Positions 46,601 to 55,306 of a stretch of DNA of 64,000 nt are shown here, in pieces. Source of the DNA: Pseudobacter ginsenosidimutans. GTDB lineage: Bacteria; Bacteroidota; Bacteroidia; Chitinophagales; Chitinophagaceae. The stretch is taken from the NCBI RefSeq assembly GCF_007970185.1, contig NZ_CP042431.1:2542001-2606000 (forward strand), given 5' to 3'. A model generated the notes under the pieces. That model searched no databases. It was given only the letters and a program-made list of their open reading frames with translations, and was not told the origin of the DNA. The first letter of the stretch is position 1, and each line of letters opens with the position of its first letter. Made by a program: the position numbers and the translations under genes.

Positions 46601-46989
46601 ATTCCCAGGTAATGTATCAGCACCAGCTCGATTTCTGGACGCCGGTAAATCCCAATGCCAAATTCCCCAGGCTGGCCGCAGCAGGCAGCGAGTCCAATAC
46701 CAACAATTTCCGCAGAGGCTCCGATCTCTATCTCTTTGATGCGGCTTATGCACGCCTGAAGAATGTGCAGATCGGTTATTCTATTCCTGCGCATTTGCTG
46801 CAAAAGGCAGGACTACGGAAAGCGAGGGTCTATCTCACCGGCCAGAACCTGCTGACTTTTTCAGGACTTGATTTTGTTGATCCGGAATTGTCCGAGTTCG
46901 ATAATAGTCTGAAGAATTCCGGCGCCAACAGCGGACGCGCATATCCCACACCGATATATTTCGGCGTTGGGCTTGACATCACTTTCTAA
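43633..46989 (+). CDS. SusC-family TonB-dependent transporter (alpha-mannan locus)
   Basis: A 1118-residue outer-membrane channel. A normal signal peptide (F-L-L-M-A-A-W-L-L-S-A-A-L-P-G-Q-A) is followed by an STN domain (about 40-110), a carboxypeptidase-regulatory-like domain (about 130-205), the plug with the textbook SusC motif V-V-V-G-Y-G-T-Q-R-K and K-D-A-G-S-A-A-I-Y-G-S-R-S-S-N-G-V-V, and a barrel ending L-D-I-T-F. It lacks the 31-residue leader seen in the other two SusC proteins. Given the GH76 and GH125 genes downstream it should import alpha-1,6-linked manno-oligosaccharides. Confidence 0.95.
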   Translation: MSMKLRLFLLMAAWLLSAALPGQANPPNEPNPVGFQNTRISLVCKDKDLKWIIASLEKKTGLLFVYSNDELNLSAKASCKVKDAALQDALQQIFDPLHIRFEMAGKNVLLRKAPATTLRGETIAAGNPMQEIRGRVVDEAGNPVQGATVQVKGSQLVTTTNATGEFLISTADEKLVLVISFVGYLSEEISVTDNKPVLVRLKPSNQQLGEVVVVGYGTQRKVSVTGAVDQVKVTEMAGRPVTNLSQSLQGMSPNLIIQQPNAEPGARINMNIRGIGTLGDNSPLVVIDGLVGGDINLLNPSDIESISVLKDAGSAAIYGSRSSNGVVLITTKKGKKNEKASVTYNGMVGIQKPHVWYKPVESFENAILRNQAMVNSDLQPIYSPEQIRQFQREGSKEWFLDEILRDALQQNHNISVSGGNDKTTYLLSGGYVNQENNLVGPGLGLKRYNFRMNLSTEAGRLKLTGVLAYARNETKDHSYNTSTLIVDAGRTPTYYSQKDEQGRYLTNEVLGEFNPLGILEKGGYRKYDDDNVFANLTAELSIMRGLKIRGVVGGTLAANHVFERVKQVNFFPKGIYGADRNTNDRYDKNLFLNTQLLLEYMRGFGDHNVNALIGFANESSTNQQSKIYMKNTDPDLGTPITETIIDPSQTQNSNKGNVESSLNSVFGRAGYSYNDKYFAEFNFRFDGSSKFRKDLRWGFFPAVAIGYRITEEAFMDSYRDKFGNLKLRASYGILGNQNVNNYQFQTTYDVFNNAYGFNNQGVSGTRFTFANPDLKWERAATFNAGVDATFLKNTLQVSFDYFNKLTSDILIQPAVTGVYGGKVADYNAGKVRNQGWELSVSYRLAGRDLEQTFGFNIADTRNEVVYFDGNERITSADEMQMILKEGLPFNSYIGLKRDGYFQNLDEILNGAVPTGLNVRPGDIRYVNRNKDGVIDDQDKFVLGNPFPRYTFGFNYNVRYKNFDLALFVQGVGKRDMFLRGELVEPFHFNYSQVMYQHQLDFWTPVNPNAKFPRLAAAGSESNTNNFRRGSDLYLFDAAYARLKNVQIGYSIPAHLLQKAGLRKARVYLTGQNLLTFSGLDFVDPELSEFDNSLKNSGANSGRAYPTPIYFGVGLDITF

Positions 46990-47000
46990 TAATGCTGCTT

Positions 47001-48635
47001 ATGAAAAAGATAACCATCATCATACAGGGTTTGTCCCTGGCCTTTATCATCTCGCTGGCAGCCTGTAAGAAGCTGGACCTGGTGCCTACGGATAAATTCA
47101 CCGAGGCCAATTACTGGTCGTCTCCCGAAAAAGCTGCGATCGTACTGAATACGGCCTATTCACAAATGTTCAATAATGACCGATTCTTCTATAACGAAGG
47201 ATTGTCTGACAATGCCTACGCAGGAAGAGGCGATCAGCAGGGGGTAACTTCCATCGCATCAGGCGTGGCCGATGCATCGCTCGCCAGGTTCAGGGAAGAA
47301 TGGGGCGACAGGTATGCCGGTATCAAAACCTGTCATATCTTTTTGGAGAATGTAGACAAGGTTCCCGGATTTGATGAGAACCTAAAGAATAGAATGAAGG
47401 CTGAAGCCCGTTTCCTGCGCGCTTTCCAGTACTTCCAATTATACACATGGTATGGCGATGTGCCCCTGTTTGAAAAGGACCTCAGTGTAACCGAAGCCAA
47501 AAGTATCAGCCGCACTCCGCGGGCGCAGGTGCTGCAATTTGTATTGAACGAACTGGATGCCGTTGCATCCATCTTGCCTGCCAATGCTCAGTATCCCGCT
47601 GCGGACAGGGGCAGGATCACCAAAGGGGCAGCCATCGCACTCAAAGCGCGCGTGCTGCTTTTCGAGAACCGCTGGCAGGATGTGATCGATGTTACGGAAC
47701 AACTGATCAACTCCAATACCAACGGTAACTACGGCCTCTTCACCAGTTATGAAGGTCTGTTCCTTCCACAGAATGAGTTCAACCAGGAAGTGATATTCGA
47801 TCTGCAATATGTTCCCGATCTGAAATACCATGAGAACTTCTTCGACCTTGCCCCGCTTTCTGTTGGCGCCCGCGTGAATTCCATGGCGCCCACGCAGGAA
47901 CTGGTGGATGATTATATCATGCTCAATGGGAAATCCATCCGTGAAGCCGGTTCCGGATACAATGAGAACGACCCCTATAATAATCGTGATCCACGTCTCA
48001 CCGCTACTGTAGTGTATCATAACTACAAATGGAAGAAGCCTGATGGCAGCACACAGACCATCTACATACAACCCGGTACTGATCCGGACCAGGACAAGAA
48101 GCCGGATGAATATGCACCAGGCGCTGCCAGCTCTCCAACAGGGTACTATATGCGTAAATACTATGATCCCACCTCTACCGTCAATTTCAGGAGCGGTCTC
48201 AATCTCATCCTGATACGCTATGCAGATATTCTCTTAATGTATGCGGAAGCAAAGAATGAGCTGGACCAGATGACTGCTGATGTCTGGAACAAAACCATCC
48301 GCCCCATCCGCGTTCGCGCAGGGTTCTCGGAGAGCGCTGCACTGGACTTCAATGCAGCCCTGACGCAGGAACAATTGCAACAGATCATCAGGAGAGAACG
48401 CAGGTCAGAGCTGGCAATGGAAGGACTAAGGATCTTCGATATCCGCAGATGGAAAACTGCCGAAGACGTGTTGAACGGATGGGCGCATGGCGCCAGGTAC
48501 GGAGAGCCAACTATCGATAACGGCTATATCAGAGCCAATCAACGCAGCTTCGATAAGAATAAACATTATCTCTGGGCCGTTCCGCGCGATGAACGCAATC
48601 TCAATCCCAACCTGAGTCAGAACGACAACTGGTAA
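47001..48635 (+). CDS. SusD-family surface glycan-binding lipoprotein (alpha-mannan locus)
   Basis: About 544 residues from the ATG at 47001 (M-K-K-I-T-I-I-I); an ATG nine bases earlier is in frame. The lipoprotein signal ends I-I-S-L-A-A-C, followed by K-K-L-D-L-V-P-T-D-K-F. SusD features include A-R-F-L-R-A-F-Q-Y-F-Q-L-Y-T-W-Y-G-D-V-P-L and the C-terminal E-R-R-S-E-L-A-M-E-G-L-R-I-F-D-I-R-R-W. It is encoded directly after SusC and should bind mannan fragments over the channel. Confidence 0.95.
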   Translation: MKKITIIIQGLSLAFIISLAACKKLDLVPTDKFTEANYWSSPEKAAIVLNTAYSQMFNNDRFFYNEGLSDNAYAGRGDQQGVTSIASGVADASLARFREEWGDRYAGIKTCHIFLENVDKVPGFDENLKNRMKAEARFLRAFQYFQLYTWYGDVPLFEKDLSVTEAKSISRTPRAQVLQFVLNELDAVASILPANAQYPAADRGRITKGAAIALKARVLLFENRWQDVIDVTEQLINSNTNGNYGLFTSYEGLFLPQNEFNQEVIFDLQYVPDLKYHENFFDLAPLSVGARVNSMAPTQELVDDYIMLNGKSIREAGSGYNENDPYNNRDPRLTATVVYHNYKWKKPDGSTQTIYIQPGTDPDQDKKPDEYAPGAASSPTGYYMRKYYDPTSTVNFRSGLNLILIRYADILLMYAEAKNELDQMTADVWNKTIRPIRVRAGFSESAALDFNAALTQEQLQQIIRRERRSELAMEGLRIFDIRRWKTAEDVLNGWAHGARYGEPTIDNGYIRANQRSFDKNKHYLWAVPRDERNLNPNLSQNDNW

Positions 48636-48665
48636 ACAATTGCTAACCATTTAACTCATTTCAAT

Positions 48666-49802
48666 ATGCCACGTTTTTCAATCACCTCCATCATACTTTG
48701 CCTGTTCATGCTGGCCATCGGAGCTTGCAGCAAAGACAAAAAACTGGACCATACTGCCGTTTCACAGGTGTCTGTAATTTTTGCACCTGATGATAACCGT
48801 TTCGTCAAACTGCAACCCGCCACCAGCGCAACGGTGTTGTTCGAATGGGAACAGGCCCGCGCGGAAGACGGAGGACTGGTAATGTATGAGATCGCTTTCG
48901 ATAAGGAAGGCGGCGATTTCTCAAAACCCGTGTACAAGATGGCAACCGATAATGGCGGCATCTTCAACAAAGCCACTTTGAGCCATAAGCTGCTGAACAC
49001 GATCGCCAACCTCGCCGGCATTCCATCATTGAGCACCGGAAAACTGAAATGGACTGTCTTTTCTTCCAAAGGCATCAACGAAGTGAAATCCTCACAGGCA
49101 CGCACCATCGAAGTTGAAAGGCCGGCAGGTTTCGCCAGCATCCCCACAGATGTTTATCTCACCGGTACCGCTACTGAAGCAGGTGCCAATATTGGCGATG
49201 CCATCAAACTGAAGCAAACCAGCAGCGGCGTATTTGAAGTGTATACTTCCCTGAAGGCAGGAAGCTATCAGCTGGCTGACAGGAACAGCGGCACTCCCGT
49301 TACCTATTCCGTAACCGGCACCACACTGAAAGAAGGTGGCAGTACCGATGTGGCAGGAAGTACAAAAGTGTACAGGATCGTTTTCGATTTCAACAATACC
49401 AGCGCCACTTTCACGGAAGTGAAAGGAATGGGGCTCTGGTTCGCACCCAACAATACCATTCAGTTCAGTATTCCCTATGCAGGAAATGGACAATGGAAAG
49501 CCGAAAACCAGAATATCGAATTCAAACAAGAGGGCTGGGGAAGAGATGAACGTTACAAATTCCGGATGCAGGTGAACGATGGCAGTGCAGACAGCTATGA
49601 ATGGTATGGCAGCATCAACAACGATAACCAGCGCCCTACCGCCGGTTCTGCACCTGCTTACTTCTACCTGATCAAGATCGCTAACAATGATCAGTGGAAT
49701 TACTGCTTCAAATTCCAGACAGAAGCGGATATGAAACCCTGCGATATCATCATCGATTTTTCCACTACGCAACCCTATACCCACAAAGTGGTGATCAAAT
49801 AG
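48666..49802 (+). CDS. SusE/SusF-like outer-membrane glycan-binding lipoprotein
   Basis: A 378-residue lipoprotein (M-L-A-I-G-A-C, Cys19). The first about 130 residues form a SusE-type beta domain (V-L-F-E-W-E-Q-A-R-A-E-D-G and L-K-W-T-V-F-S-S-K-G-I-N-E). Two starch-binding-like modules follow (V-Y-L-T-G-T-A-T-E-A-G and G-L-W-F-A-P-N-N-T-I-Q-F-S), the second rich in Trp and Tyr (Y-E-W-Y-G-S-I-N) as expected for sugar stacking. Its position after SusD fits the SusCDEF order. The sugar bound is probably mannan, judged from the adjacent enzymes. Confidence 0.82.
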   Translation: MPRFSITSIILCLFMLAIGACSKDKKLDHTAVSQVSVIFAPDDNRFVKLQPATSATVLFEWEQARAEDGGLVMYEIAFDKEGGDFSKPVYKMATDNGGIFNKATLSHKLLNTIANLAGIPSLSTGKLKWTVFSSKGINEVKSSQARTIEVERPAGFASIPTDVYLTGTATEAGANIGDAIKLKQTSSGVFEVYTSLKAGSYQLADRNSGTPVTYSVTGTTLKEGGSTDVAGSTKVYRIVFDFNNTSATFTEVKGMGLWFAPNNTIQFSIPYAGNGQWKAENQNIEFKQEGWGRDERYKFRMQVNDGSADSYEWYGSINNDNQRPTAGSAPAYFYLIKIANNDQWNYCFKFQTEADMKPCDIIIDFSTTQPYTHKVVIK

Positions 49803-49814
49803 GTTGTGATCAAA

Positions 49815-50978
49815 ATGAAAACATTTATGAGATCATATCTTATACTGGCCGCAGGCTGTTTCATAGTACAAAGCTGCACAAAAAACTATGATCATGTGGT
49901 CATAGCAGGAGACCAGTCGGGGATCGTGAAATATCCCGTCAACTGGGAAGCGGCGGCAGACAGCAGTGTGCATGCGCTCACAACGGGCTTCTGGAACAGC
50001 GGCGGATCCTATTTCAATAAAGACAATGGCGGTGATGCCAGCTTCCACTACTGGCCCCAGGCCCATGCCCTGGATGTGCTGGTAGATGCTTACGAGCGCA
50101 CACAGAACAATTCATTAAAAGCGCTTATGGATAGCTGGTATACCGGGGTTCGGCAAAAAAATGGCAATACCTTCCTCAACGAGTTCTACGATGATATGGA
50201 ATGGAATGCGTTGGCCATGCTCAGGGCCTTCAATGCCACCGGTGATGAGAAATTCAAAACTGCCGTGAACCAGCTATGGACAGATATCAAAGGCGGCTGG
50301 AACAGCAATATGGGAGGAGGCATCAGCTGGAGAAAAGCAATGCCTGCCTACAAGAATACACCTGCCAATGCGCCTGCCTGCATTCTGGCAGCGAGGCTCT
50401 ACCGGCAGTTCAAAACTGCTTCAGACCTGGAATGGGCGGAAAAGATCTATACCTGGATGAAAGACAGTCTCTATGAATCAGGCACAGGCTGGGTGATAGA
50501 CGGTATCAATAACAAAGGAGATGGCGCCCGCGATCTCTGGAAATTCACTTACAACCAGGGTACTTTCATCGGCGCCGCACTGGAATTGTTCGAGATCACC
50601 GGCAATCCAGTGTATTTGAATGATGCCATCAAAACAGCCGGCTATACATTATCGGATAATACACTTACCAATTCCGGAGATCGTCTCTTACGCGATGAAG
50701 GTGGTGGTGATGGCGGGCTCTTCAAAGGCATCTTTGTCCGATATTTCAGTTTGCTGATCCAGCATCCGCAGTTACCTGAAAGCTATCGTACACGCTATGT
50801 GTCTTATCTCAAACATAATTTCGAAACACTCTGGTATGCCGGAACTACAAAGCCTGCCGTTCTTTTCGGAACTTACTGGAAGAGAAAGCCCGGCAATACC
50901 ACAGATCTCACCACGCAACTCAGTGGCGCCATGCTGATAGAAGTGGCGGCCACACTGAAAAAGAAAGAACTATTCTGA
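49815..50978 (+). CDS. GH76 endo-alpha-1,6-mannanase lipoprotein
   Basis: About 387 residues from the ATG at 49815 (a GTG nine bases earlier is in frame). The signal ends I-V-Q-S-C-T-K, so it is probably a surface lipoprotein. GH76 features are the helical-barrel blocks H-Y-W-P-Q-A-H-A-L-D-V-L and E-F-Y-D-D-M-E-W-N-A-L-A-M-L-R-A, where Asp126 and Asp127 are the expected catalytic pair, then G-G-I-S-W-R-K. It would cut the alpha-1,6-mannan backbone outside the cell to give fragments for SusC/SusD. It lies 12 bases after the SusE-like gene. Confidence 0.9.
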   Translation: MKTFMRSYLILAAGCFIVQSCTKNYDHVVIAGDQSGIVKYPVNWEAAADSSVHALTTGFWNSGGSYFNKDNGGDASFHYWPQAHALDVLVDAYERTQNNSLKALMDSWYTGVRQKNGNTFLNEFYDDMEWNALAMLRAFNATGDEKFKTAVNQLWTDIKGGWNSNMGGGISWRKAMPAYKNTPANAPACILAARLYRQFKTASDLEWAEKIYTWMKDSLYESGTGWVIDGINNKGDGARDLWKFTYNQGTFIGAALELFEITGNPVYLNDAIKTAGYTLSDNTLTNSGDRLLRDEGGGDGGLFKGIFVRYFSLLIQHPQLPESYRTRYVSYLKHNFETLWYAGTTKPAVLFGTYWKRKPGNTTDLTTQLSGAMLIEVAATLKKKELF

Positions 50979-50992
50979 TCAATCCATAACTG

Positions 50993-52087
50993 ATGTACCT
51001 GATGAATGCTGTAAAGACGATACTTGTTTTGAGCTGCTCACTTGTATGGAGTGTAACTACAGGACAGTTGCGTTTCACCAATGAAATGCATTCCCTGCAC
51101 AAGGCCATCGAACAAAAATTCCTGATCAGCGGAAAAAACTACTACAGGGAACATGTGGAAAAAGAGAAAAATGAAAGACCTGTTTCCTTTCTCTGGCCGC
51201 TCTGCGGGCTGATCCAGTCTGCGAATGAAATGGAGCTTGTATCAGGTGTAAAAGGAGAATTCAATCGGGTACTGGAAATTATCGGACAGTATTATGATGA
51301 CCGTCCACCAGCCCCTGGCTATGCATCCTATCCGCCACCCTATGGTGGCGGCGACAGGTTCTATGATGATAACCAGTGGATCGGTATTGCCCTGTTGGAT
51401 GCCTGGAGCAGAACCAGCGATTCTCAATATCTCAGCAAGGGAAAAATGATCTACCGGTTCATGATGACTGCCTGGGATACTGCAACCGGCGGCGGACTGT
51501 ATTGGGAAGAAGGTAATTTGAAAACGAAGAATACATGCTCCAACGGACCAGGTATTTTACTTGCGATGCAATTGCATAAAGCTACTGGTGATAAGATTTA
51601 CCTGGATACTGCCATTCTTCTGTATGATTGGGTGAACCGCCACCTTCAGGCGCCTGATGCACTTTATTTCGATAATATTGGAATAGCAAATCACAGGATC
51701 GATCACAGGAAGTTCAGCTATAACACCGGCACCATGTTGCAATCCGCACTCTGGCTCTATGAGGCAACGGGCAAGGCTGAATATTTAAAAAATGCACAAC
51801 GCATTGCAGATGCTTCGTTGCATTATTTTTACAGTACCGGAAAATTCAGGGACAACTATTGGTTCAATGCCGTAATGCTCCGGGCTTACCAGCATCTTTT
51901 GAAACATTCGAAAGACCTGAAATACCTGCAGGCATTTGCTGCCTGTACCAGGCATGCACTTGGGAAAGAAAAAAGAGCAGATGGTTTGATGGGGAAAGAA
52001 AAAGCGGCAGCAGACCTGGTGAGCCAGTCGGGTATGCTGGAAATACTGGCCAGGCTGGCTTTCCTGGAGAAACAATTTAAATTCTAA
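50993..52087 (+). CDS. GH76 alpha-1,6-mannanase, periplasmic type
   Basis: A 364-residue second GH76 protein, diverged from the first. It has a cleavable-type signal (I-L-V-L-S-C-S-L-V-W-S-V-T-T-G-Q) with no clear lipid anchor, so a periplasmic place is likely. The catalytic pair lies in R-F-Y-D-D-N-Q-W-I-G-I-A-L-L-D-A (Asp125 and Asp126 from the first ATG; an ATG at 51002 is also possible). Further GH76 blocks are G-G-G-L-Y-W-E-E-G and F-S-Y-N-T-G-T-M-L-Q-S-A-L-W-L-Y-E-A-T-G. It probably trims imported oligosaccharides. Some GH76 proteins are transglycosidases, so hydrolysis is inferred from the locus. Confidence 0.88.
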   Translation: MYLMNAVKTILVLSCSLVWSVTTGQLRFTNEMHSLHKAIEQKFLISGKNYYREHVEKEKNERPVSFLWPLCGLIQSANEMELVSGVKGEFNRVLEIIGQYYDDRPPAPGYASYPPPYGGGDRFYDDNQWIGIALLDAWSRTSDSQYLSKGKMIYRFMMTAWDTATGGGLYWEEGNLKTKNTCSNGPGILLAMQLHKATGDKIYLDTAILLYDWVNRHLQAPDALYFDNIGIANHRIDHRKFSYNTGTMLQSALWLYEATGKAEYLKNAQRIADASLHYFYSTGKFRDNYWFNAVMLRAYQHLLKHSKDLKYLQAFAACTRHALGKEKRADGLMGKEKAAADLVSQSGMLEILARLAFLEKQFKF

Positions 52088-52093
52088 GCGATG

Positions 52094-53518
52094 ATGAAAA
52101 GAAGGGATTTTATTCAGCAATCAGCCTTTGCAGCAGCAGGGTTTGCTATATCAGTCAAAGGCTTCGGATCATTCCATTCAAATGAATTTCCTGTTGTAAG
52201 GATCCCGGAAAGCCAGCGCAGGTTCAAAAGCAAGGCAGTGGAAAAGATCATCGCCGATCTGCAGAAGAACACGGCAAATAAAGAACTGGCCTGGCTTTTC
52301 GGAAACTGCTTTCCCAATACGCTCGATACTACAGTGGATTTCGAGATCATCGATGGGCAGCCCGATACCTATGTGATCACAGGAGATATCGATGCCATGT
52401 GGCTCCGCGACAGCTCCGCGCAGGTGTGGCCGTATATTCCTCTTTGTCATGAAGACAAAGAATTGCAGCAGCTGTTGAAAGGCGTGATCAACCGCCAGGT
52501 GAAATGCATTTTGAAAGATCCATACGCCAATGCATTCTATAAAGATGAGAGTAAGGTGAGCGAATGGAAAGAAACCGATATCACGGATATGAAACCGGGG
52601 ATCCATGAAAGAAAATGGGAGATCGACAGTCTCTGTTATCCAATCCGCCTCGCACATGGATACTGGAAAGAAACCCGGGACATATCTGTTTTTGGTGAAC
52701 AATTTGTTGCTGCCATGCAACTGGTGATACGCACTTTCCGCGAGCAGCAGCGTAAGGATGGCAAAGGCCCCTACAGCTTCCAGCGCAAAACAGCCTGGGC
52801 CACAGATGGCGTTCCCATGGCGGGTTATGGCTATCCGGCAAAGCCGAATGGACTGATCTGCTCCATGTTCCGCCCGAGTGATGATGCTACCGTGTATCCT
52901 TACCTGATCCCGTCAAATTTCTTTGCACTCGAAAGTTTAAAGCAGTTGCAGGAAATGGGTACTGCGATCCCTTCCATGAAATCGCTGGTAGCACCCGCAG
53001 GAGAACTGGCAGTTGAGCTGGAAAGGGCACTGAAACAATATGCCGGTTTCACTCATCCAAAATTCGGAAAGATCTATGCTTTTGAAGTAAATGGATTCGA
53101 TAGTTACAATTTGATGGATGATGCCAATATCCCATCACTGTTAGCCCTTCCTTATCTCGGTGGTGTAAAACAGAACGATCCTGTTTACCAGAATACAAGA
53201 CGTTTTGTTTGGTCTGGGAACAATCCTTTTTTCTTTAAAGGAAAAGTTGCAGAGGGTATCGGCGGGCCGCATATCGGACTGGATATGGTCTGGCCGATGA
53301 GCATCGTCATGAAAGGGCTTACCAGCAATAATGATCAGGAGATCAAATGGTGCCTTGATACCTTGCAGCGTACCCATGGTAAAACAGGTTTCATGCATGA
53401 GTCTTTTCACAAGGATAACCCTGAGCAATATACGCGGAAATGGTTTGCATGGGCCAATACCATTTTCGGAGAATTTGTCTGGAAGGTATACAGGGAAAAG
53501 CCGCAGTTGCTGAAATAG
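52094..53518 (+). CDS. GH125 exo-alpha-1,6-mannosidase
   Basis: A 474-residue enzyme that would release mannose from the end of alpha-1,6-mannan fragments. The N-terminus M-K-R-R-D-F-I-Q-Q-S-A-F-A-A-A-G resembles a Tat signal. GH125 blocks are T-G-D-I-D-A-M-W-L-R-D-S-S-A-Q-V-W-P-Y, the acid-bearing M-F-R-P-S-D-D-A-T-V-Y-P-Y, G-G-P-H-I-G-L-D-M-V-W-P-M-S, and T-G-F-M-H-E-S-F, whose Glu is the probable base. The length is close to the family norm. The start uses the second of two adjacent ATGs (52091 and 52094). It is the last gene of the mannan locus, six bases after GH76 number two. Confidence 0.93.
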   Translation: MKRRDFIQQSAFAAAGFAISVKGFGSFHSNEFPVVRIPESQRRFKSKAVEKIIADLQKNTANKELAWLFGNCFPNTLDTTVDFEIIDGQPDTYVITGDIDAMWLRDSSAQVWPYIPLCHEDKELQQLLKGVINRQVKCILKDPYANAFYKDESKVSEWKETDITDMKPGIHERKWEIDSLCYPIRLAHGYWKETRDISVFGEQFVAAMQLVIRTFREQQRKDGKGPYSFQRKTAWATDGVPMAGYGYPAKPNGLICSMFRPSDDATVYPYLIPSNFFALESLKQLQEMGTAIPSMKSLVAPAGELAVELERALKQYAGFTHPKFGKIYAFEVNGFDSYNLMDDANIPSLLALPYLGGVKQNDPVYQNTRRFVWSGNNPFFFKGKVAEGIGGPHIGLDMVWPMSIVMKGLTSNNDQEIKWCLDTLQRTHGKTGFMHESFHKDNPEQYTRKWFAWANTIFGEFVWKVYREKPQLLK

Positions 53519-53539
53519 AAGTATTGTTGAATTACAATA

Positions 53540-53576
53540 AAATGGCTGGCCCGGAAAAAGGGCCAGCCATTTTTTT
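53540..53576. terminator. Strong terminator ending the alpha-mannan locus
   Basis: ATGGCTGGCCC (53542-53552) pairs perfectly with GGGCCAGCCAT (53560-53570), extended by A-T pairs, with a seven-base loop and a run of seven T on the plus strand. The A-rich other flank may also stop the converging phosphatase gene. Confidence 0.92.
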
Positions 53577-53606
53577 AGTTCATAACCGGGCAACCACTTT
53601 GATTAA

Positions 53607-54440
53607 TTAGAGTTTCAGACTGATGGACAGGCCGCTGGCTGAAGCGGCGTAGTAGGGAGTCACTGATATTCTTTTTTCCGTTTTGCAACGGTGGAATTCA
53701 GGAACGAGGATCCCGCTGCCTGCTCCAACCAGCAGGCCAGTGATCACATCCGTTCGAAAATGCCTTCCCCCCTGGATCCGGTAATGACCTGCCAGTGCGG
53801 GAGGCACAGCAGCTGCACCATACAGCATGATCCTTTTCCAGCCTTTGATCTGGTGATAATCGGTAAACACTTTTACGATAAAGAAAGTAGAGGCCGCTGA
53901 ATTGGAAACATGACCACTGTAAAAGGAGTTGGTCCTGTTCTTTCCGGTTCGCTCTTCGATGGGCAGACTGGTATTGTATACGAGCGGTCTGGCCCTGTGC
54001 ACCAAGCCAACGGTGGCCACAAAAACAGTATTGTTCACAGCATGCGTCATCATATACATGCTGATTATATCCAGCCAGTCTTTGCGGATCTTTTTGTCCA
54101 ATGCCAGCAAAGCAGGGCTGAGAATGGAAGCGTTGAGGAGAAAATCGGAACGGCTGATGGCATTGGCATATCGTTGCGCGTTATCGGTGATCACGGAGCG
54201 ATCGAATCTATTTACGTGTTGAGGAGATAGTTTGCTCAATTCCTCTTTTGTAATACTTGCGTTTTTCACTACTGCAGGATTGGCTACAGAGCCAAATAGA
54301 ATAAGCCCGGTAATGGCCGCGGGCATCTCGTATTTCACATGCACTTTGTATACCGGTGATTGTTTCCTGGCACTATCAGTTTGCGCATTAACATTTAAAC
54401 TAATCAATAAAGCCATGAGCAATACAATCCTGCATTTCAT
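53607..54440 (-). CDS. PAP2-family phosphatase
   Basis: A 277-residue exported or membrane protein (signal L-L-M-A-L-L-I-S-L-N-V-N-A-Q). The three PAP2 motifs are visible: H-R-A-R-P near residue 150, Y-S-G-H-V-S-N near 175 with the catalytic histidine, and G-G-R-H-F-R-T-D-V near 225 with the nucleophile histidine. Members remove phosphate from lipids such as undecaprenyl diphosphate or phosphatidic acid. It shows fewer membrane segments than typical integral PAP2 enzymes and may act in the periplasm or outer membrane. The substrate is not given by context. Confidence 0.88.
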   Translation of the reverse strand: MKCRIVLLMALLISLNVNAQTDSARKQSPVYKVHVKYEMPAAITGLILFGSVANPAVVKNASITKEELSKLSPQHVNRFDRSVITDNAQRYANAISRSDFLLNASILSPALLALDKKIRKDWLDIISMYMMTHAVNNTVFVATVGLVHRARPLVYNTSLPIEERTGKNRTNSFYSGHVSNSAASTFFIVKVFTDYHQIKGWKRIMLYGAAAVPPALAGHYRIQGGRHFRTDVITGLLVGAGSGILVPEFHRCKTEKRISVTPYYAASASGLSISLKL

Positions 54441-54622
54441 CGTAGTTCTGTTTATTCCTTTCTCGCGGGTGGAAACTGTATCATAACAATTATCGATCTC
54501 ACAAGTTCACGTCTGGCCTGGGTTTGCGTAAAGATTTTTTTATTCAAAGGAAACTGTTGCTGTTTATTTTGTTCCCTGTCTTTTAACCCAGAGATCTTTT
54601 TACTGCCGTTCAACCCAATCTG

Positions 54623-54653
54623 TTTTGCAGGAACGGTATTAACTGTTATTTTG
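54623..54653 (+). promoter_or_regulatory. Likely promoter of the small secreted protein gene
   Basis: TTTTG at 54623-54627 is followed after 19 bases by TATTTTG at 54647-54653, a -7-like box one base shorter than consensus. Transcription would start near 54660, about ten bases before the ATG at 54671. The rest of the gap 54441-54670 shows nothing else. Confidence 0.45.
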
Positions 54654-54670
54654 CTATACAAATCATCCAT

Positions 54671-55201
54671 ATGAAATTCCTTGTTTTGGCCCTGGGTTTA
54701 TTTCTTTCAATACTTACAGCTGATGCGCAGGAGCATCCTGCATTTCCCGGCGCCTTCGTTGGACATTGGTCAGGTACACTTAACTGGTACACAAACGGCG
54801 CTTCTGAACCCAGGAAAGTAAATATGGAACTTCATATCCAGCCATCTAAAGACAGTCTTCATCAATATACCTGGCATATCATCTACGGCAAGCCATCTGA
54901 AGATAGCCGGCCTTACATTCTAAAAGCAGCGGACACAACAAAAGGTCATTGGGTGATCGATGAAAAGAATGGCATCATACTGGACCAATACTGGAAGGGC
55001 GGAAAGTTTTCCGGAGCCTTTTCGGTGGGAGGCACAACGATACTGAACAGTTATTGGCTGGAGAATGGTGCTCTTCATATGGAATTTTACTCCTATCCCG
55101 CGAAAGCGATCACCACAACTGGTAACGGAACGGAAGAATCCCCCAAAGTGGATAGTTATCATATTAAATCATACCAGCAGGCAGTGCTCCGCAGGAAATG
55201 A
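54671..55201 (+). CDS. Small secreted beta-rich protein, unknown function
   Basis: A 176-residue protein with a signal peptide (L-A-L-G-L-F-L-S-I-L-T-A-D-A-Q). The mature part begins G-A-F-V-G-H-W-S-G-T-L-N-W-Y and continues as alternating strands, a pattern seen in lipocalin-like or avidin-like small barrels (G-x-W-x-G near the start). I cannot name a family. It stands alone between PAP2 and mqo. Confidence 0.75.
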   Translation: MKFLVLALGLFLSILTADAQEHPAFPGAFVGHWSGTLNWYTNGASEPRKVNMELHIQPSKDSLHQYTWHIIYGKPSEDSRPYILKAADTTKGHWVIDEKNGIILDQYWKGGKFSGAFSVGGTTILNSYWLENGALHMEFYSYPAKAITTTGNGTEESPKVDSYHIKSYQQAVLRRK

Positions 55202-55306
55202 TCCCTGATATTCTTTTATAACCAACAGGTTCGCTTATGCCTTCCTGGGATTTCTATATCAGTTATGCATGTGAACGGCCTTGTATAAACGAATTTATTA
55301 CTGACT

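Noticed and set aside
46051-46803. A 250-codon open frame antisense to the mannan SusC gene
   Set aside because: It lies wholly inside a well-supported SusC gene, shows no family motif, and its composition is what codon bias on the other strand produces. The same applies to the 254-codon antisense frame at 6315-7079 in SusD.
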